A stretch of 64,000 bases of DNA from Deinococcus sp. LM3 (GTDB lineage: Bacteria; Deinococcota; Deinococci; Deinococcales; Deinococcaceae), in contig NZ_MUFV01000001.1 in assembly GCF_002017875.1 (NCBI RefSeq), forward strand, positions 1,282,501 to 1,346,500, given 5' to 3'. Positions 42,653-52,784 of the stretch are shown here, in pieces; within the stretch, counting starts at the first letter, position 1; the number at the start of each line of letters is the position of its first letter. A program made the translations under genes and the position numbers. The notes under the pieces are model-generated. The model made no database searches. It was given only the letters and a program-made list of their open reading frames with translations, and was not told the origin of the DNA.

Positions 42653-44515
42653 ATGAAAGCACTGCTGACCCGGCCCCTGACCCTGACGCTCCTCACGGCT
42701 GCACTGCTGACCGGTTGCGCCGGGCCCACCACGCCCAGCCCAACTCCGGACCCGACGCCGACCCCGACCCCGAAGGTCGCGCGGGTGGAACTGAACAGCG
42801 CCTCACTGCTGCTCGAACAGGGCCGTGAAGGGCAAATGATCCAGGCCACCGCGTACGATGACCAGGGCCGGGTTCTGAACGTGCCCATTACATTCGAGTC
42901 CAGCAACCCAGCCGTGATCGAAGTCACTGCCAGTGGCGCGGCCACCGCCCGCACGGTCGGCAGCGCCCAGGTTACAGCCAGCGTGCAAGGGGTCCACTCA
43001 GCGCCCGGTATCGCCGCCAGTGGAGTGCTGCAGAGCGGCGTGGTCAGCATCCCCGCCAGCAAGGTGCTGCGAGCCCCGACCTTCGCGGAGGGCGTCACGC
43101 CGTTCAGTGTGGGCAGCACCTACACGGTGGTTCTGAAAGACGTCGCCCCCACCGCCGGGAAGCTGTGGTTCAGCCGCGCGCCCGACGGTTCACCCGTGCA
43201 GGGCCGCGTGCTGTCCAGCCGCGCCGTCCCCGAAGGCACCGAGGTCACGCTGGAGATCGTGCCGCTGCCCACCCTGTTCCAGCAGTTGCAGGTGGATGAA
43301 ACGGTCCGTGTGCCCTCGCAGGACATCGAGTTCACCGCGCAGACCCGCGCGGCGTTCGACATCCGCCCCCTCGGGGACGGCCAGTTCGAATTCCGCCCCC
43401 GCGCGCAGGGCGTCGCGCCCAGCGGACTGCAGGCGCTGGCCTTCAACGCCGGACCCTTCCGCTGCAGCGGCAGCCTGCCGGAAGCCAGCGTGACCCTGGG
43501 CCGCCCCACCTTCACGCTGAACGCCGGGAACCCCACCTTCTCACTGCGGCTGGATCTGCCGCTGCTGGGCACCAAACGCCTGCGCGTGCTGTACTCCGCC
43601 AACCCCAGCCTGCGCGTCACGAGCGGCACGCACACCCTGAATGCCAACTTCAACGACAAGAGCCTGACCTGCACCATGCGTGAGGCTGTAGAAGCCCACT
43701 TCGAGACCTTCGGGCTGGGCCTGGTCGCTAAGATGCGGCCCGGCCTGCACCTGGGCGGCAGTTACGGCTCGGGCCGCCGCACCCTCTCGGCAGTGGGATC
43801 GGCGCGCGCCACCGTCCACATGGGCTTCGACTGCAACTCCGACAGCGGGTGCAACAACCTCTCACGCGCGGACCTCGGAACTGTGCAGGGCACCGTGACC
43901 CTGGGAGGCAGTGGCGACCTGCTCCGCGCAGCCCACAACCTGGAAGCCGGGGTGTTCCTCGACACCACGCTGGCGGTCGGGCTGGTCGTGACGGAACTGG
44001 ACGTACTGCGCTTCCGCTCCGGCTACCGCGCGGCGCTGGACCTCGCGTCGCTGGACACGCAGGTGAACTCCGGGAATGGCGCCGGTTACCGGATCGGGAC
44101 GTTCAACGACGTGGACGCCTTCGCCGCCGTGCGGGACATCGTGAACACATTGATCGGCGTGAACGTGAGCGGCCTGCCGGAAATTCACATTGAGGGGCCA
44201 GGCGTGCGTTCCCCCGTGATCAGTTCCGCCACCCGCGCGGGCACCACCGTGACCGTGCAGCTGGACCCGGCGCGCGTGAACTTCTTCAGCGTCACCTCGC
44301 CATTCTCGCTGGGGTACAACGTCAAAGCGGTGCAGCTGCTGCGCCGCTCCGCAACCGGTAGCGTGACCGTGCTGGACAGCGTAACCCCGACCAGCGGCGC
44401 AACCACCGTCACCCTGCCGGCCCCCCTCCTGATGCCCGCCGGATCCGAACTGTTCGTGACAGTGGTGCCGAAGGTACTCGATCTCATGCCCGTTGGGACC
44501 ATCCGCGTGAACTGA
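42653..44515 (+). CDS. Large lipoprotein with bacterial Ig-like domain
   Basis: 620 residues. The lipoprotein signal peptide ends LLTAALLTGC (Cys near residue 22). A Pro/Thr linker (TTPSPTPDPTPTPTPK) follows, then a Big_2-like Ig domain (VARVELNSASLLLEQG ... ITFESSNPAVIEV, about 45-125). The remaining 450 residues are strand-rich and unrecognised, with two Cys pairs (CSGS/CTM and CNSDSGC). It is probably anchored in the envelope. ATG 42653 has GGGGAG. It is followed by a terminator and the BTAD regulator gene. Confidence 0.82.
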   Translation: MKALLTRPLTLTLLTAALLTGCAGPTTPSPTPDPTPTPTPKVARVELNSASLLLEQGREGQMIQATAYDDQGRVLNVPITFESSNPAVIEVTASGAATARTVGSAQVTASVQGVHSAPGIAASGVLQSGVVSIPASKVLRAPTFAEGVTPFSVGSTYTVVLKDVAPTAGKLWFSRAPDGSPVQGRVLSSRAVPEGTEVTLEIVPLPTLFQQLQVDETVRVPSQDIEFTAQTRAAFDIRPLGDGQFEFRPRAQGVAPSGLQALAFNAGPFRCSGSLPEASVTLGRPTFTLNAGNPTFSLRLDLPLLGTKRLRVLYSANPSLRVTSGTHTLNANFNDKSLTCTMREAVEAHFETFGLGLVAKMRPGLHLGGSYGSGRRTLSAVGSARATVHMGFDCNSDSGCNNLSRADLGTVQGTVTLGGSGDLLRAAHNLEAGVFLDTTLAVGLVVTELDVLRFRSGYRAALDLASLDTQVNSGNGAGYRIGTFNDVDAFAAVRDIVNTLIGVNVSGLPEIHIEGPGVRSPVISSATRAGTTVTVQLDPARVNFFSVTSPFSLGYNVKAVQLLRRSATGSVTVLDSVTPTSGATTVTLPAPLLMPAGSELFVTVVPKVLDLMPVGTIRVN

Positions 44516-44570
44516 TCCGCGTCCGCCTGAAACTGATGCGCGGGCCTCCCCCACCGCGCGTCAACCCACC

Positions 44571-44594
44571 ACACCCGGCCCGATCGCCGGGTGT
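44571..44594 (+). terminator. Terminator of the lipoprotein gene
   Basis: Perfect 9-bp stem ACACCCGGC/GCCGGGTGT with a 6-nt loop, about 55 nt past the stop. Confidence 0.65.
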
Positions 44595-44665
44595 GACGCT
44601 GCCCCGTATAGATCCGCCGGGCCCGTGGAGCAGCACCGGGGCAGGTCAGGTGTTACAACTGAGGT

Positions 44666-47600
44666 ATGCTCGCGCGCCTGCTGGGGCACCCGCACGTCCG
44701 TGTGGGGGATACTTGGACGGACCTGCCCGGCAGCAAGCCTGCGCTGCTGCTGACCGTCCTGCTGCTGCGCAGCGAGTGGATCACCCGCGACCAGCTGGCC
44801 GAGATGCTGTTCCCCGGCCTGCCGCAGTCGCAGGCGCGCACCAACCTGCGCGTGTGCCTATCGCGCGCCACCGCGCTGCCCTGGGCCGCCGGGCTGGAAG
44901 TCCAGAAGCACCGCCTGCGGCTGCAGGTCGACACGGACGTCGCAGAACTGCGCCGCGCGCTGCAGGCCGGGGACTGCGAGCGGGTGGCGCAGCTGTACGC
45001 GCCGCTGCTGCAGGGCCTGTCCCTGGCCCAGCTGCCCGGACTGGCCGAGCATTTCGAGGCCGAGGGCCGCGCCCTGCACGCCGAATGCGTGGACGCCCTG
45101 ACCCGCGCCGCTGCGCGGCACCGCGCATCTGGGGACACCCGCGGGGCGCTTCGCCTGCTCGAACGCGTCCTGTCCCTGGACCCCCTGGCCGAGGACACCA
45201 CGCGGCGCGCCCTAGAACTGTGCCACGACCTGCACGAGCGCGAGCGGGGTCTGAAGCTGTACGCCGCGCTGCGCCGCGCCCTGCACGACGCCGGGGCTGA
45301 ACCACTGCCTGCCACGCAGGACCTGGCGGCCGCGCTGGGCCGGCAACCGGTGCGGGCGCTGCCCGGCACACTGCGCCGGGCAGACTTGCTGGCTGGCCGG
45401 GACTGTGAGGCGGCGCAGCTGGCGGCCGCGCTGCCCGGCGTGGCCCTGATGAGTGGTCCGGCCGGGATGGGCAAGACGACGCTGCTGCGTCACGTCCTGC
45501 CCGGCGCACGCTACCTGTCGGCGCAGGAGGGCCTGCAGCACGTACCGTACCATCCGCTGCTCCCACAGCTGCGCCGCGAGCCTCCCAGCCTTGGTCCCTA
45601 CCGCGAGGATCTGGCGCGGCTGCTGCCGGACCTGTACCCGGACGTTGTGCCCGCACCGTTCGATCCGGGCGTGGGACAGGTGCGGCTGTTGGAAGCGCTG
45701 TCGCGAGCGCTGCTGGACGGCGGCCCGCCCCTGATCCTGGACGACGCGCAGTGGGCGGACGACGCCACGCTGGACTGGCTGGCCTACGCCGCGGATCGTC
45801 CCGGGGATGGCCTGGTGGTCGCGTTCCGCAGTGACGAGCCGAGCGACGCGCTACGCCGCGCCCTGACGCACCTGGAGCGGCAGGCCACCACCTACCTGCA
45901 CCTGGAACCGCTGGACCCAGCGGCGCTGGGGGCGTGGCTGGGGGCACTGGGCGGGGAAGGCACGCCGTACCTGGGTGGGTTGTGTGACTGGCTGGCCGAG
46001 CACAGTGGCGGCACACCCCTGTACGCCTTGGAGCACCTGCGCGCCCTGTTCGAGGCGGGCGTGCTGCGCGCCGCGCCCGGCGGCTGGCAGCTCAGGGGCC
46101 CGCTGCCGGACGCGGGCAGCTGGCCTCCTGCGCCGCAGCTGCAGGCACTGGTGCAGCGGCGACTGGCTCGCCTGAGCCGCCCGGCGCAGCAGGTGCTGGC
46201 CGCGCTGAGCCTAGCACCGGACGCCACTGAGGACACCCTGGCCGAGGTGCTGGGGCAGCCGCTGGGTGCAGTGCTGGACGCGCTGGACGCCGCCGCCGCC
46301 GCCGCGTTCCTGCAGGAGGGGCGCCTGCATGACCTGCTGCGCCGCGCCGTGAGTGCTGCGCTGCCGGTGGCCCGGCGGCAGCTGCTGCACCGGCAACTGG
46401 CCGAGCATCTCAGCCGCCGAGATCCGCACGATCCGGCGCTGATACGCCACTGGACGCAGGCGGGGCTGCCCCAGCGCGCCTGGCCCGCGCGGGCCGCGCA
46501 CGCCGCGAACCTGCTGGGCGGCGGCCGGGTGGAGGCCGCCGCGCACGAGTGGCGCGCGCTGCTGGGTGAACTGCCCGCCGGGCACCCGCTGGAAGCCCCG
46601 GCGCACCTACAGCTGGGCCGGGCGCTTTTCTGGCAGGACCTGCACGTCAGCGAGGCGCACCTACGGGCCGCGCTGGACCTGATCGAGTGGGGGCAGCACG
46701 GCCCGGACGACCTGCTGAAACTGGAGGCGCTGCTGGCCCTGGCGGAACTGACTGTGTACGAGGGGCGCGGGCAGGAGGCCGAGGAGTTCCTGAACCGCGC
46801 TCTGACCCTGGCAACCGGCCCACTGCCCCCTGCGCTGCACCGCACCCTGACCGAACTGCGGGTCGAGGTGGGCTTCCGGCGCGGACAGTACGACGCGGCG
46901 CGCGCCCTGATCCGCGCCGAGCCGCACCCCTGGCCGCTCCTGATGACCCTGGACGCGCTGGGGGACTTCTTCGCCGGGCACTTCCAGGCGTGCGCGCAAC
47001 GCATGACCGGGCTGCTGGACACGTACCCAGTCCTAGCGCACCAGAACGCCATGGAGGCCGACATAGGCCTTTGCCTCCTGCTGAGCGGGCAGCCTGACCG
47101 GGCGCGCGAGGTCCTACGGCGTGGGCTGGCCCGCACGGACCTGGGGCCGCACATGCACGCGCTGATGCTCACGCACCTGGGACACGCGGCGCTCGCAGCC
47201 GGTCAGCTGGCCGAGGCCGACATGCACCTGAAACACGCGCTGACCCTGGCGGACGACCTAGGATCCCTGACCTACCGGGCAGACATCCTGCACCGCCTGA
47301 GCCTGCTGCGCGAGCAGGCCGGTGACCGGCAGGGCGCTCTGGACCAGGCCGATAAGGCGGCGCGCTGCGTGCGCGAGGTCAGCGACCCGTACCGGGAGGT
47401 GTACATCATGGCGACCCATGCGGGCCTGCTGGCCGCGCACGGCGACACGGCCCAGGCGCGGGCGCTGCTGGACGGCTGCGCGCTCCAGGCGGATACGCCT
47501 CCCCTGGCCCGCGCAGCCTACCACCGCGCCCGGGCACTCCTGCATCATGCGCAGGGCGACGCTCCACTGACCGCCCAGCACACCCGGCACGAGGAAGCCC

Positions 47601-47710
47601 TGTGCCGGACGTATGGAATGACGCCGCTGACCGCGCTGCTCCCTGACGTGCCCCGGACCTTTACGACAGATCCCGAGGAGGACCGGGGAACAGCAGCCGG
47701 GAACACGTGA
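44666..47710 (+). CDS. SARP-like regulator: BTAD plus AAA ATPase plus TPR
   Basis: 1014 residues. An N-terminal winged-helix/BTAD region (about 1-235) has RSEWITRDQLAEMLFPGLPQSQARTNLRVCLSRA and ALHDAGAEPLPATQDL. An ATPase domain follows with Walker A GPAGMGKT (264-271) and Walker B-like PPLILDDAQWADD, then a long helical TPR region (about 560-1000). This resembles the AfsR/MalT-type STAND regulators that switch on ligand binding. The target is unknown. It uses more CTA codons than neighbours, perhaps a sign of transfer. It lies 150 bp after the lipoprotein gene. Confidence 0.87.
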   Translation: MLARLLGHPHVRVGDTWTDLPGSKPALLLTVLLLRSEWITRDQLAEMLFPGLPQSQARTNLRVCLSRATALPWAAGLEVQKHRLRLQVDTDVAELRRALQAGDCERVAQLYAPLLQGLSLAQLPGLAEHFEAEGRALHAECVDALTRAAARHRASGDTRGALRLLERVLSLDPLAEDTTRRALELCHDLHERERGLKLYAALRRALHDAGAEPLPATQDLAAALGRQPVRALPGTLRRADLLAGRDCEAAQLAAALPGVALMSGPAGMGKTTLLRHVLPGARYLSAQEGLQHVPYHPLLPQLRREPPSLGPYREDLARLLPDLYPDVVPAPFDPGVGQVRLLEALSRALLDGGPPLILDDAQWADDATLDWLAYAADRPGDGLVVAFRSDEPSDALRRALTHLERQATTYLHLEPLDPAALGAWLGALGGEGTPYLGGLCDWLAEHSGGTPLYALEHLRALFEAGVLRAAPGGWQLRGPLPDAGSWPPAPQLQALVQRRLARLSRPAQQVLAALSLAPDATEDTLAEVLGQPLGAVLDALDAAAAAAFLQEGRLHDLLRRAVSAALPVARRQLLHRQLAEHLSRRDPHDPALIRHWTQAGLPQRAWPARAAHAANLLGGGRVEAAAHEWRALLGELPAGHPLEAPAHLQLGRALFWQDLHVSEAHLRAALDLIEWGQHGPDDLLKLEALLALAELTVYEGRGQEAEEFLNRALTLATGPLPPALHRTLTELRVEVGFRRGQYDAARALIRAEPHPWPLLMTLDALGDFFAGHFQACAQRMTGLLDTYPVLAHQNAMEADIGLCLLLSGQPDRAREVLRRGLARTDLGPHMHALMLTHLGHAALAAGQLAEADMHLKHALTLADDLGSLTYRADILHRLSLLREQAGDRQGALDQADKAARCVREVSDPYREVYIMATHAGLLAAHGDTAQARALLDGCALQADTPPLARAAYHRARALLHHAQGDAPLTAQHTRHEEALCRTYGMTPLTALLPDVPRTFTTDPEEDRGTAAGNT

Positions 47711-47722
47711 CGGGGCGTAGGC

Positions 47723-48811
47723 TCAGCGCAGGTAGGCGACCAGCAGGTCCACCCCGGCGCGCAGGTCGGCCTCGTGCACGGCCTCCACGACAGTGTGGAC
47801 ATAGCGGGTGGGGAGGCTGAGGGTCAGGGTGGGCACGCCGCCCCGGCTGCGCTGGATGGCCGCGCCGTCCGTGCCGCCCAGGGCCAGGACCTCCAGCTGC
47901 GCGGGAATGCCCCGGTCCTGCGCCAGATCCCAGAACGCATCGACGAGCGCGCGGTGCGAGATCATGCTCGAATCGAAGACCTTGATGCCGATGCCGTCCC
48001 CGAGGCGGGTCACGGCCTCATCCGGGGCCACGCCGGGCGTGTCCACAGCCAGCGTCACGTCCAGACCGATGCCGACCGTGGGCTGCGCGCCGTACGCGGC
48101 AGTGATCGCGCCGCGCAGGCCGACCTCCTCCTGGGTGCTGAACACCGCGATCAGCTCGTGTCGCAGGTCCTGGCCGCGCAGGGCGCGCAGCGTTTCGAGC
48201 AGCAGGAACACGCTGGCGCGGTCGTCCATGGCCTTGCCGCACACCAGCCGCCCGACCCGGCGGGCCGACTGGTCCAGCGTGACCATGTCCCCGACACGCA
48301 CCTGCGCTCGGACCTCGTCGGCACTCAGGCCCAGGTCGATGAAGAACTCCCGGACCTCCGGGATCTTCTTGCGTTCCTCGGCGCTGGCAATGTGCACGGG
48401 CTTGCCGCCGGGCGTCAGGATGCCGGGCAGCGCCCCGCCGCGCGCGTGCACGGTCACGTTCCGCGCGAACAGGTTGCGGGTGTCGAAACCGCCCAGCGCC
48501 TGCACCCGCAGGAAGCCCCGGTCGTCGATGAAGCGCACCAGGAAGCCGATCTCGTCCATGTGCGCGCTGATCATCACGCGCTCGGCCACCTCGCCCTTTT
48601 TCGGGGGGCGGGCGGCGCGGCGGGCGATCACGTTGCCCATGGCGTCCACGCGGACCTCGTCGGCCAGTCCTTCCAGTTCGGCCAGCACGAAGTCGCGCAC
48701 GGCGTCCTCCTGTCCGGGCACGCCGGGCAGGTCCGACAGGTGCATCAGCACGTCCAGGCGCAGTTCGGGGACGGAGGGGGCCTTCCTATCCTTCTTCCGG
48801 GTTTTCGACAT
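47723..48811 (-). CDS. M42 family metallo-aminopeptidase
   Basis: 362 residues. It has the M42 layout: ISAHMDEIGFLV (metal His and catalytic Asp), CGKAMDDRASVFLLLE (bridging Asp), VFSTQEEVGLRGA (catalytic Glu pair), GLDVTLA and a C-terminal TRYVHTVVE (metal His). It likely trims peptides as a dodecamer. The N-terminal 15 residues are Lys/Arg-rich. Its 5' end overlaps the pth 3' end by 26 nt. Confidence 0.93.
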   Translation of the reverse strand: MSKTRKKDRKAPSVPELRLDVLMHLSDLPGVPGQEDAVRDFVLAELEGLADEVRVDAMGNVIARRAARPPKKGEVAERVMISAHMDEIGFLVRFIDDRGFLRVQALGGFDTRNLFARNVTVHARGGALPGILTPGGKPVHIASAEERKKIPEVREFFIDLGLSADEVRAQVRVGDMVTLDQSARRVGRLVCGKAMDDRASVFLLLETLRALRGQDLRHELIAVFSTQEEVGLRGAITAAYGAQPTVGIGLDVTLAVDTPGVAPDEAVTRLGDGIGIKVFDSSMISHRALVDAFWDLAQDRGIPAQLEVLALGGTDGAAIQRSRGGVPTLTLSLPTRYVHTVVEAVHEADLRAGVDLLVAYLR

Positions 48812-49499
48812 GCCCGCCAGTATGCCCCGCCCCGCCCGGCGCGCTGACCGGCGCGGTCCCCGCTGACGGGACGGACGCAGACGCTGCTTTCGGGGGTGCC
48901 AGTTTCGGAGGTGGCGGCGGGCGCAGGTCCGTGCCGTTGAACTGCCCCTGCGCCTCGGCCAGCCCGGACGCCGCCCAGACCTCCACGGCGTTCGCGCCCA
49001 GCCGCACCAGTTCGCTCAGGTCGTTCTTCTCCTCGTCGCGCCAGCGGCTCAGCACCCAGTCCGGCACCGCCCAGCCCGCCGGGGGGCGCGAGATGCCGAT
49101 CTTCAGGCGCGCGAACGCCTCGTGCCCCAGCAGCCGGATGATGTCGCGCACGCCGTTCTGCCCGCCGTGCCGCCCACCCATCCGCACTTTCAGCAACCCG
49201 AAGGGGCTGTCCAGGTCGTCCTGCGCGACCAGCAGGTCCGTGCCCTCCAGTTTGTAGAACGACATCAGCGGCGCGACCGCCCGGCCCGACGCGTTCATGA
49301 ACGTCAGCGGTTTGACCAGCAGCACCTTCTCGCCCGCCCCCGGCCCCAGGCGCACCTCGGCCACCTCGGTGTCCTTGCCTTCCTTTCGCCACGTCGCCCC
49401 GGCGCGGCGGGCGACCTCGTCGACGACCAGCCAGCCCACGTTATGCCGCGTCTGCGCGTACCCACTGCCCGGATTGCCCAGGCCCACCACCAGTTTCAC
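48786..49499 (-). CDS. pth: Peptidyl-tRNA hydrolase
   Basis: 237 residues; the family is normally about 190. Catalytic His19 and Asn9 are in GLGNPGSGYAQTRHNVGW, and LVAQDDLDSPFG and GGRHGGQNGVRDII are present. It recycles tRNA from drop-off peptidyl-tRNA. The extra 45 residues at the C-terminus are a disordered Pro/Ala/Gly tail that extends into the overlap with the M42 gene. Confidence 0.95.
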   Translation of the reverse strand: MKLVVGLGNPGSGYAQTRHNVGWLVVDEVARRAGATWRKEGKDTEVAEVRLGPGAGEKVLLVKPLTFMNASGRAVAPLMSFYKLEGTDLLVAQDDLDSPFGLLKVRMGGRHGGQNGVRDIIRLLGHEAFARLKIGISRPPAGWAVPDWVLSRWRDEEKNDLSELVRLGANAVEVWAASGLAEAQGQFNGTDLRPPPPPKLAPPKAASASVPSAGTAPVSAPGGAGHTGGHVENPEEG

Positions 49500-49506
49500 A
49501 GGCGGC

Positions 49507-49911
49507 TCAGGCTTCCAGGCTGTGCAGGATCTCGCGCCACTTCGCCTCGGTCTCGCGGACGCGCAGGTCCGTGCGGGCGCGGTTGTACCCGCCCCGGAAC
49601 TCCGCGAAGCGCGTGTCGGTCTCGGCGAACAGCAGGCCCAGCGCCTGACGGATGTCGGTCACGTTCCGTTCGGTCAGGGTGGTGTCCTTGGCGTCCAGCA
49701 CCTCGTCCAGCGTGGCCATCAGGCCCGACAGCGGCCGCAGCCACTGGAACTGCGGGTGGTTCATGACCAGCGAGTACAGCTCGAACGGCCCCCCGACCGG
49801 GCCGTTCAGGAACTCGTAGTCACTCTTGGCGAAGTCCAGCAGCGCGGAGTGAAAATGCCGCAGCGCCGGGACCAGGGCAGTAAGTTTCGCGCGAACAGCA
49901 GCGTCAGTCAT
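49507..49911 (-). CDS. Conserved hypothetical protein, helical
   Basis: 134 residues, no Cys, all-helical prediction (RAKLTALVPALRHFHSALLDFAKSDYEFL; PQFQWLRPLSGLMATLDEVLD; RNVTDIRQALGLLFAE). I do not recognise a named function. It lies 7 nt upstream of pth on the same strand and is probably co-transcribed. TACGCT (49923-49918) is 6 nt before ATG 49911 (leaderless). Confidence 0.75.
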   Translation of the reverse strand: MTDAAVRAKLTALVPALRHFHSALLDFAKSDYEFLNGPVGGPFELYSLVMNHPQFQWLRPLSGLMATLDEVLDAKDTTLTERNVTDIRQALGLLFAETDTRFAEFRGGYNRARTDLRVRETEAKWREILHSLEA

Positions 49912-50115
49912 GCCCCCAGCGTAGCAAGGCCCGCCCGGTCAGGCTGAGGACCGTCTCCCATTCCGCCGCGCCCCTTGGCTTGCGCCGCGCCTGCTTCCGC
50001 CGCGCCCGTCCCGTCCCCACGCGGGGCGCGTGGCGTGTCAGGATGAGCGGCATCCACCTGCAGTGTCTTTTCCCCGCTCCGGGCCACCCGCGGCTCCGGG
50101 CGACGGAGGCCCGTC

Positions 50116-50685
50116 ATGAACCAGTTCCCACCGGACCCGGACGCGCCGGGACCGCCCGGCACTCCCAGTCTTCAGCTGACCGTCGCCTTCTACCCGCCGC
50201 AGTACGCCGCCGAAGTGCGCGGCGCGCCACTGGCCCGCCTGGACGCCCGGCTGCTGCACCTGCACGCCCGCACCCCGCTGCCGACACTGCGCGCCGTGCT
50301 GCACGACAGCGCCCGCCTGCTGGGCGCGCACCTGACCCTGCACGGCGCGGCGCTGGACCTGCACGCCGATCCCTGGAGCGACGGCGGCACCCTGCGCGGC
50401 GAGACGCTGGCCGCCGCCCGGCACCGCCTGATGCTGCCCGGCCCGCCCCGCCCGCTGGCCCCCGCCGACCTGCGCGCCCTGACAGACCGCTGGACGCACG
50501 GCACGCTGCTGCTCGTGCAGGGCGGGCAGGTGACCGAGCAGCTGAACCTCGCCGACGAACTCGACCGCCTGACACTGCACGGCGCCCTGCACGGGTCGCC
50601 CGGCCCGGCCACGCGCCTGCACGCGCACCGCCTGCGGCCCGGCGGGCAGCTGGAACAGTGGCTGGCCGCGCCGCCGCGCCGGTGA
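50116..50685 (+). CDS. Hypothetical protein, His/Leu/Arg-rich
   Basis: 189 residues, unrecognised. A Pro-rich start is followed by an Ala/Leu/His/Arg-rich chain with alternating strands and helices (LDARLLHLHARTPLPTLRAVLHDSARLLGAHLTLHGAALDLH). It has no signal peptide or Cys. A GGAGG Shine-Dalgarno lies 6 nt before ATG 50116. A GC-rich inverted repeat (AGCGGCCGG/CCGGCCGCT, 50715-50765) follows and may end transcription between it and the convergent HU gene. Confidence 0.6.
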   Translation: MNQFPPDPDAPGPPGTPSLQLTVAFYPPQYAAEVRGAPLARLDARLLHLHARTPLPTLRAVLHDSARLLGAHLTLHGAALDLHADPWSDGGTLRGETLAAARHRLMLPGPPRPLAPADLRALTDRWTHGTLLLVQGGQVTEQLNLADELDRLTLHGALHGSPGPATRLHAHRLRPGGQLEQWLAAPPRR

Positions 50686-50784
50686 TACCGACCACTCTGA
50701 GCGGGCGGCAGCGGAGCGGCCGGGAGGGAAGCAGGGCCTTCGCCCCGTCTCCCCCGCCGGCCGCTCTGAGCGGTGACGACCTGC

Positions 50785-51156
50785 TTACAGAGTACCCTTG
50801 AGGGTGGTGGCGACCTTGAAGCGCACCTTCTTCCCGGCGGGAATGGTGATGCGTTCGCTGGTGCCGGGTTTCACGCCGGTCCGGGCGGCGGTCTGGGCGA
50901 TGCTCAGCGTTCCCAGGCCCGGCAGGCCGACGCTGTGGCCGCTGCGCAGCGCGTCGATCACGCAGTCGACCAGGGTGCTGACCGCCTCGCCCGCCTGTTT
51001 CTTGTTCAGGGTGGTGCGGTCGGCGACCATGTCGATGATCTGCGTCTTGGCGATCTTCCCGGCGTCGGCAGGGGCAGCCTCGACCGGCGCCTTGGAGGCC
51101 TTGGCGGCGGGACGGGTGGCGGGTTTCTTCGCGGCGGGCTTGCTGCTCTTGGCCAT
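50785..51156 (-). CDS. HU-family DNA-binding protein with Lys/Ala/Pro-rich N-terminal tail
   Basis: 123 residues against about 90 for ordinary HU. Residues 1-32 are a basic tail with repeated KPAA/KKPAT-like words, as in D. radiodurans HU. The HU fold follows (IIDMVADRTTLNKKQAGEAVSTLVDCVIDALRSG), with GLPGLGTLSIAQTAARTGVKPGTSERITIPAGK for the arms. It compacts the nucleoid. SD GGAGG precedes the ATG. Confidence 0.96.
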   Translation of the reverse strand: MAKSSKPAAKKPATRPAAKASKAPVEAAPADAGKIAKTQIIDMVADRTTLNKKQAGEAVSTLVDCVIDALRSGHSVGLPGLGTLSIAQTAARTGVKPGTSERITIPAGKKVRFKVATTLKGTL

Positions 51157-51206
51157 GCGGGAACCTCCGGGAACTGAATTGAGCGGTGAATTTTTGGCTC
51201 AAATGC

Positions 51207-51234
51207 ACACTAACACACCATTGCCGTCCGTCAA
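51207..51234 (-). promoter_or_regulatory. Promoter of the HU gene
   Basis: TTGACG (51234-51229), 16-nt spacer, TAGTGT (51212-51207) on the minus strand, giving a leader of about 43 nt. Confidence 0.8.
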
Positions 51235-51409
51235 GCGAAGAACGGCGACCCAGTCGGAGCGCAGCCCACCCCGCCCCGGCCGCCAGGGTCCGGAAACCGC
51301 GACTGGATGAGAAAAACCCCACAGTCTGCCTCCGTGGCCCGGCGGCGGCACCCCCCCCGGATTCCCCCGGCGCGGCCGGGTGGCGAGGACGCCGTTCCAC
51401 CCGGAGTGC

Positions 51410-52150
<741 letters not shown>

Positions 52151-52220
52151 GCCCCGGAGTGTAGTGCCGCCGCGCCGCGCAGCGCGCCGTGCCCGGCCTT
52201 CGCCGTACAATGCCGCGCGT

Positions 52221-52784
52221 ATGCCCGCCCTGATCCTGCTGACCTCCTACCTGCTGGGTTCACTGGTGTCGGGCGTGCTGTACTCGCGCGCGCGGGGCGC
52301 GGACATCCGGGGGCGCGACCTGCCCGGCGCGAGCGGCACGTACCGGCAGTACGGCGCGGCCGCCGCCGTCCTGGTGACGGCCGGGGACCTGCTGCGCGGC
52401 GCGCTGGCCGCCCTGACCGCGCAGTGGGCCGCGCCGGAACTGGGCTGGCTGGCGGCGCTGGGCGTGGTGCTGGGCCACTGCTACCCGGTGTTCTTCCGGT
52501 TCCGGGGTGGGGCGGGCATCGTGCCGCTGATCGGCGTGCTGCTGGTCACGGCCCCGCTGACGCTGCTGCTGACGCTGGGCGTGGCGGCGCTGGTGATTCC
52601 CGCGTACCGCGCCTGGGGGCAGCGGCGGGTGGGTCTGAACGCCGTGCCGTTCGCGGCGGCGGTGGCCGTGCCGCTGGGCCTGCTGTTCGCGGCGCGCTAC
52701 GGGGGCCTGCCGGAACTGCTGGCCGGCGGGGCGGTCATGGCGGCGCGCAGCCTGCACCTGCTGCGCCAGGGAGGCCCGGCATGA
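52221..52784 (+). CDS. PlsY-like membrane protein, acyltransferase motifs altered
   Basis: 187 residues, five or six membrane segments in the PlsY (glycerol-3-phosphate acyltransferase) pattern. The motifs are changed: the GSGNxGATN loop reads GASGTYRQYG, and the FKGGKGVAT loop reads FRGGAGIVP, losing the Lys. LGHCYPVFFRF is kept. It may have another acyl substrate or no catalysis. TACAAT (52206-52211) is 9 nt before ATG 52221. Its stop overlaps the next start (ATGA). Confidence 0.8.
   Translation: MPALILLTSYLLGSLVSGVLYSRARGADIRGRDLPGASGTYRQYGAAAAVLVTAGDLLRGALAALTAQWAAPELGWLAALGVVLGHCYPVFFRFRGGAGIVPLIGVLLVTAPLTLLLTLGVAALVIPAYRAWGQRRVGLNAVPFAAAVAVPLGLLFAARYGGLPELLAGGAVMAARSLHLLRQGGPA

Noticed and set aside
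50689..50775. Sequence after the 50116-50685 gene (TGA-TACCG ... GCTCTGAGCGGTGA) suggesting another repeat copy at a stop codon
   Set aside because: The termini do not match TACGGAnTCCG and the interior differs; it is a GC-rich inverted repeat that may only be a terminator.
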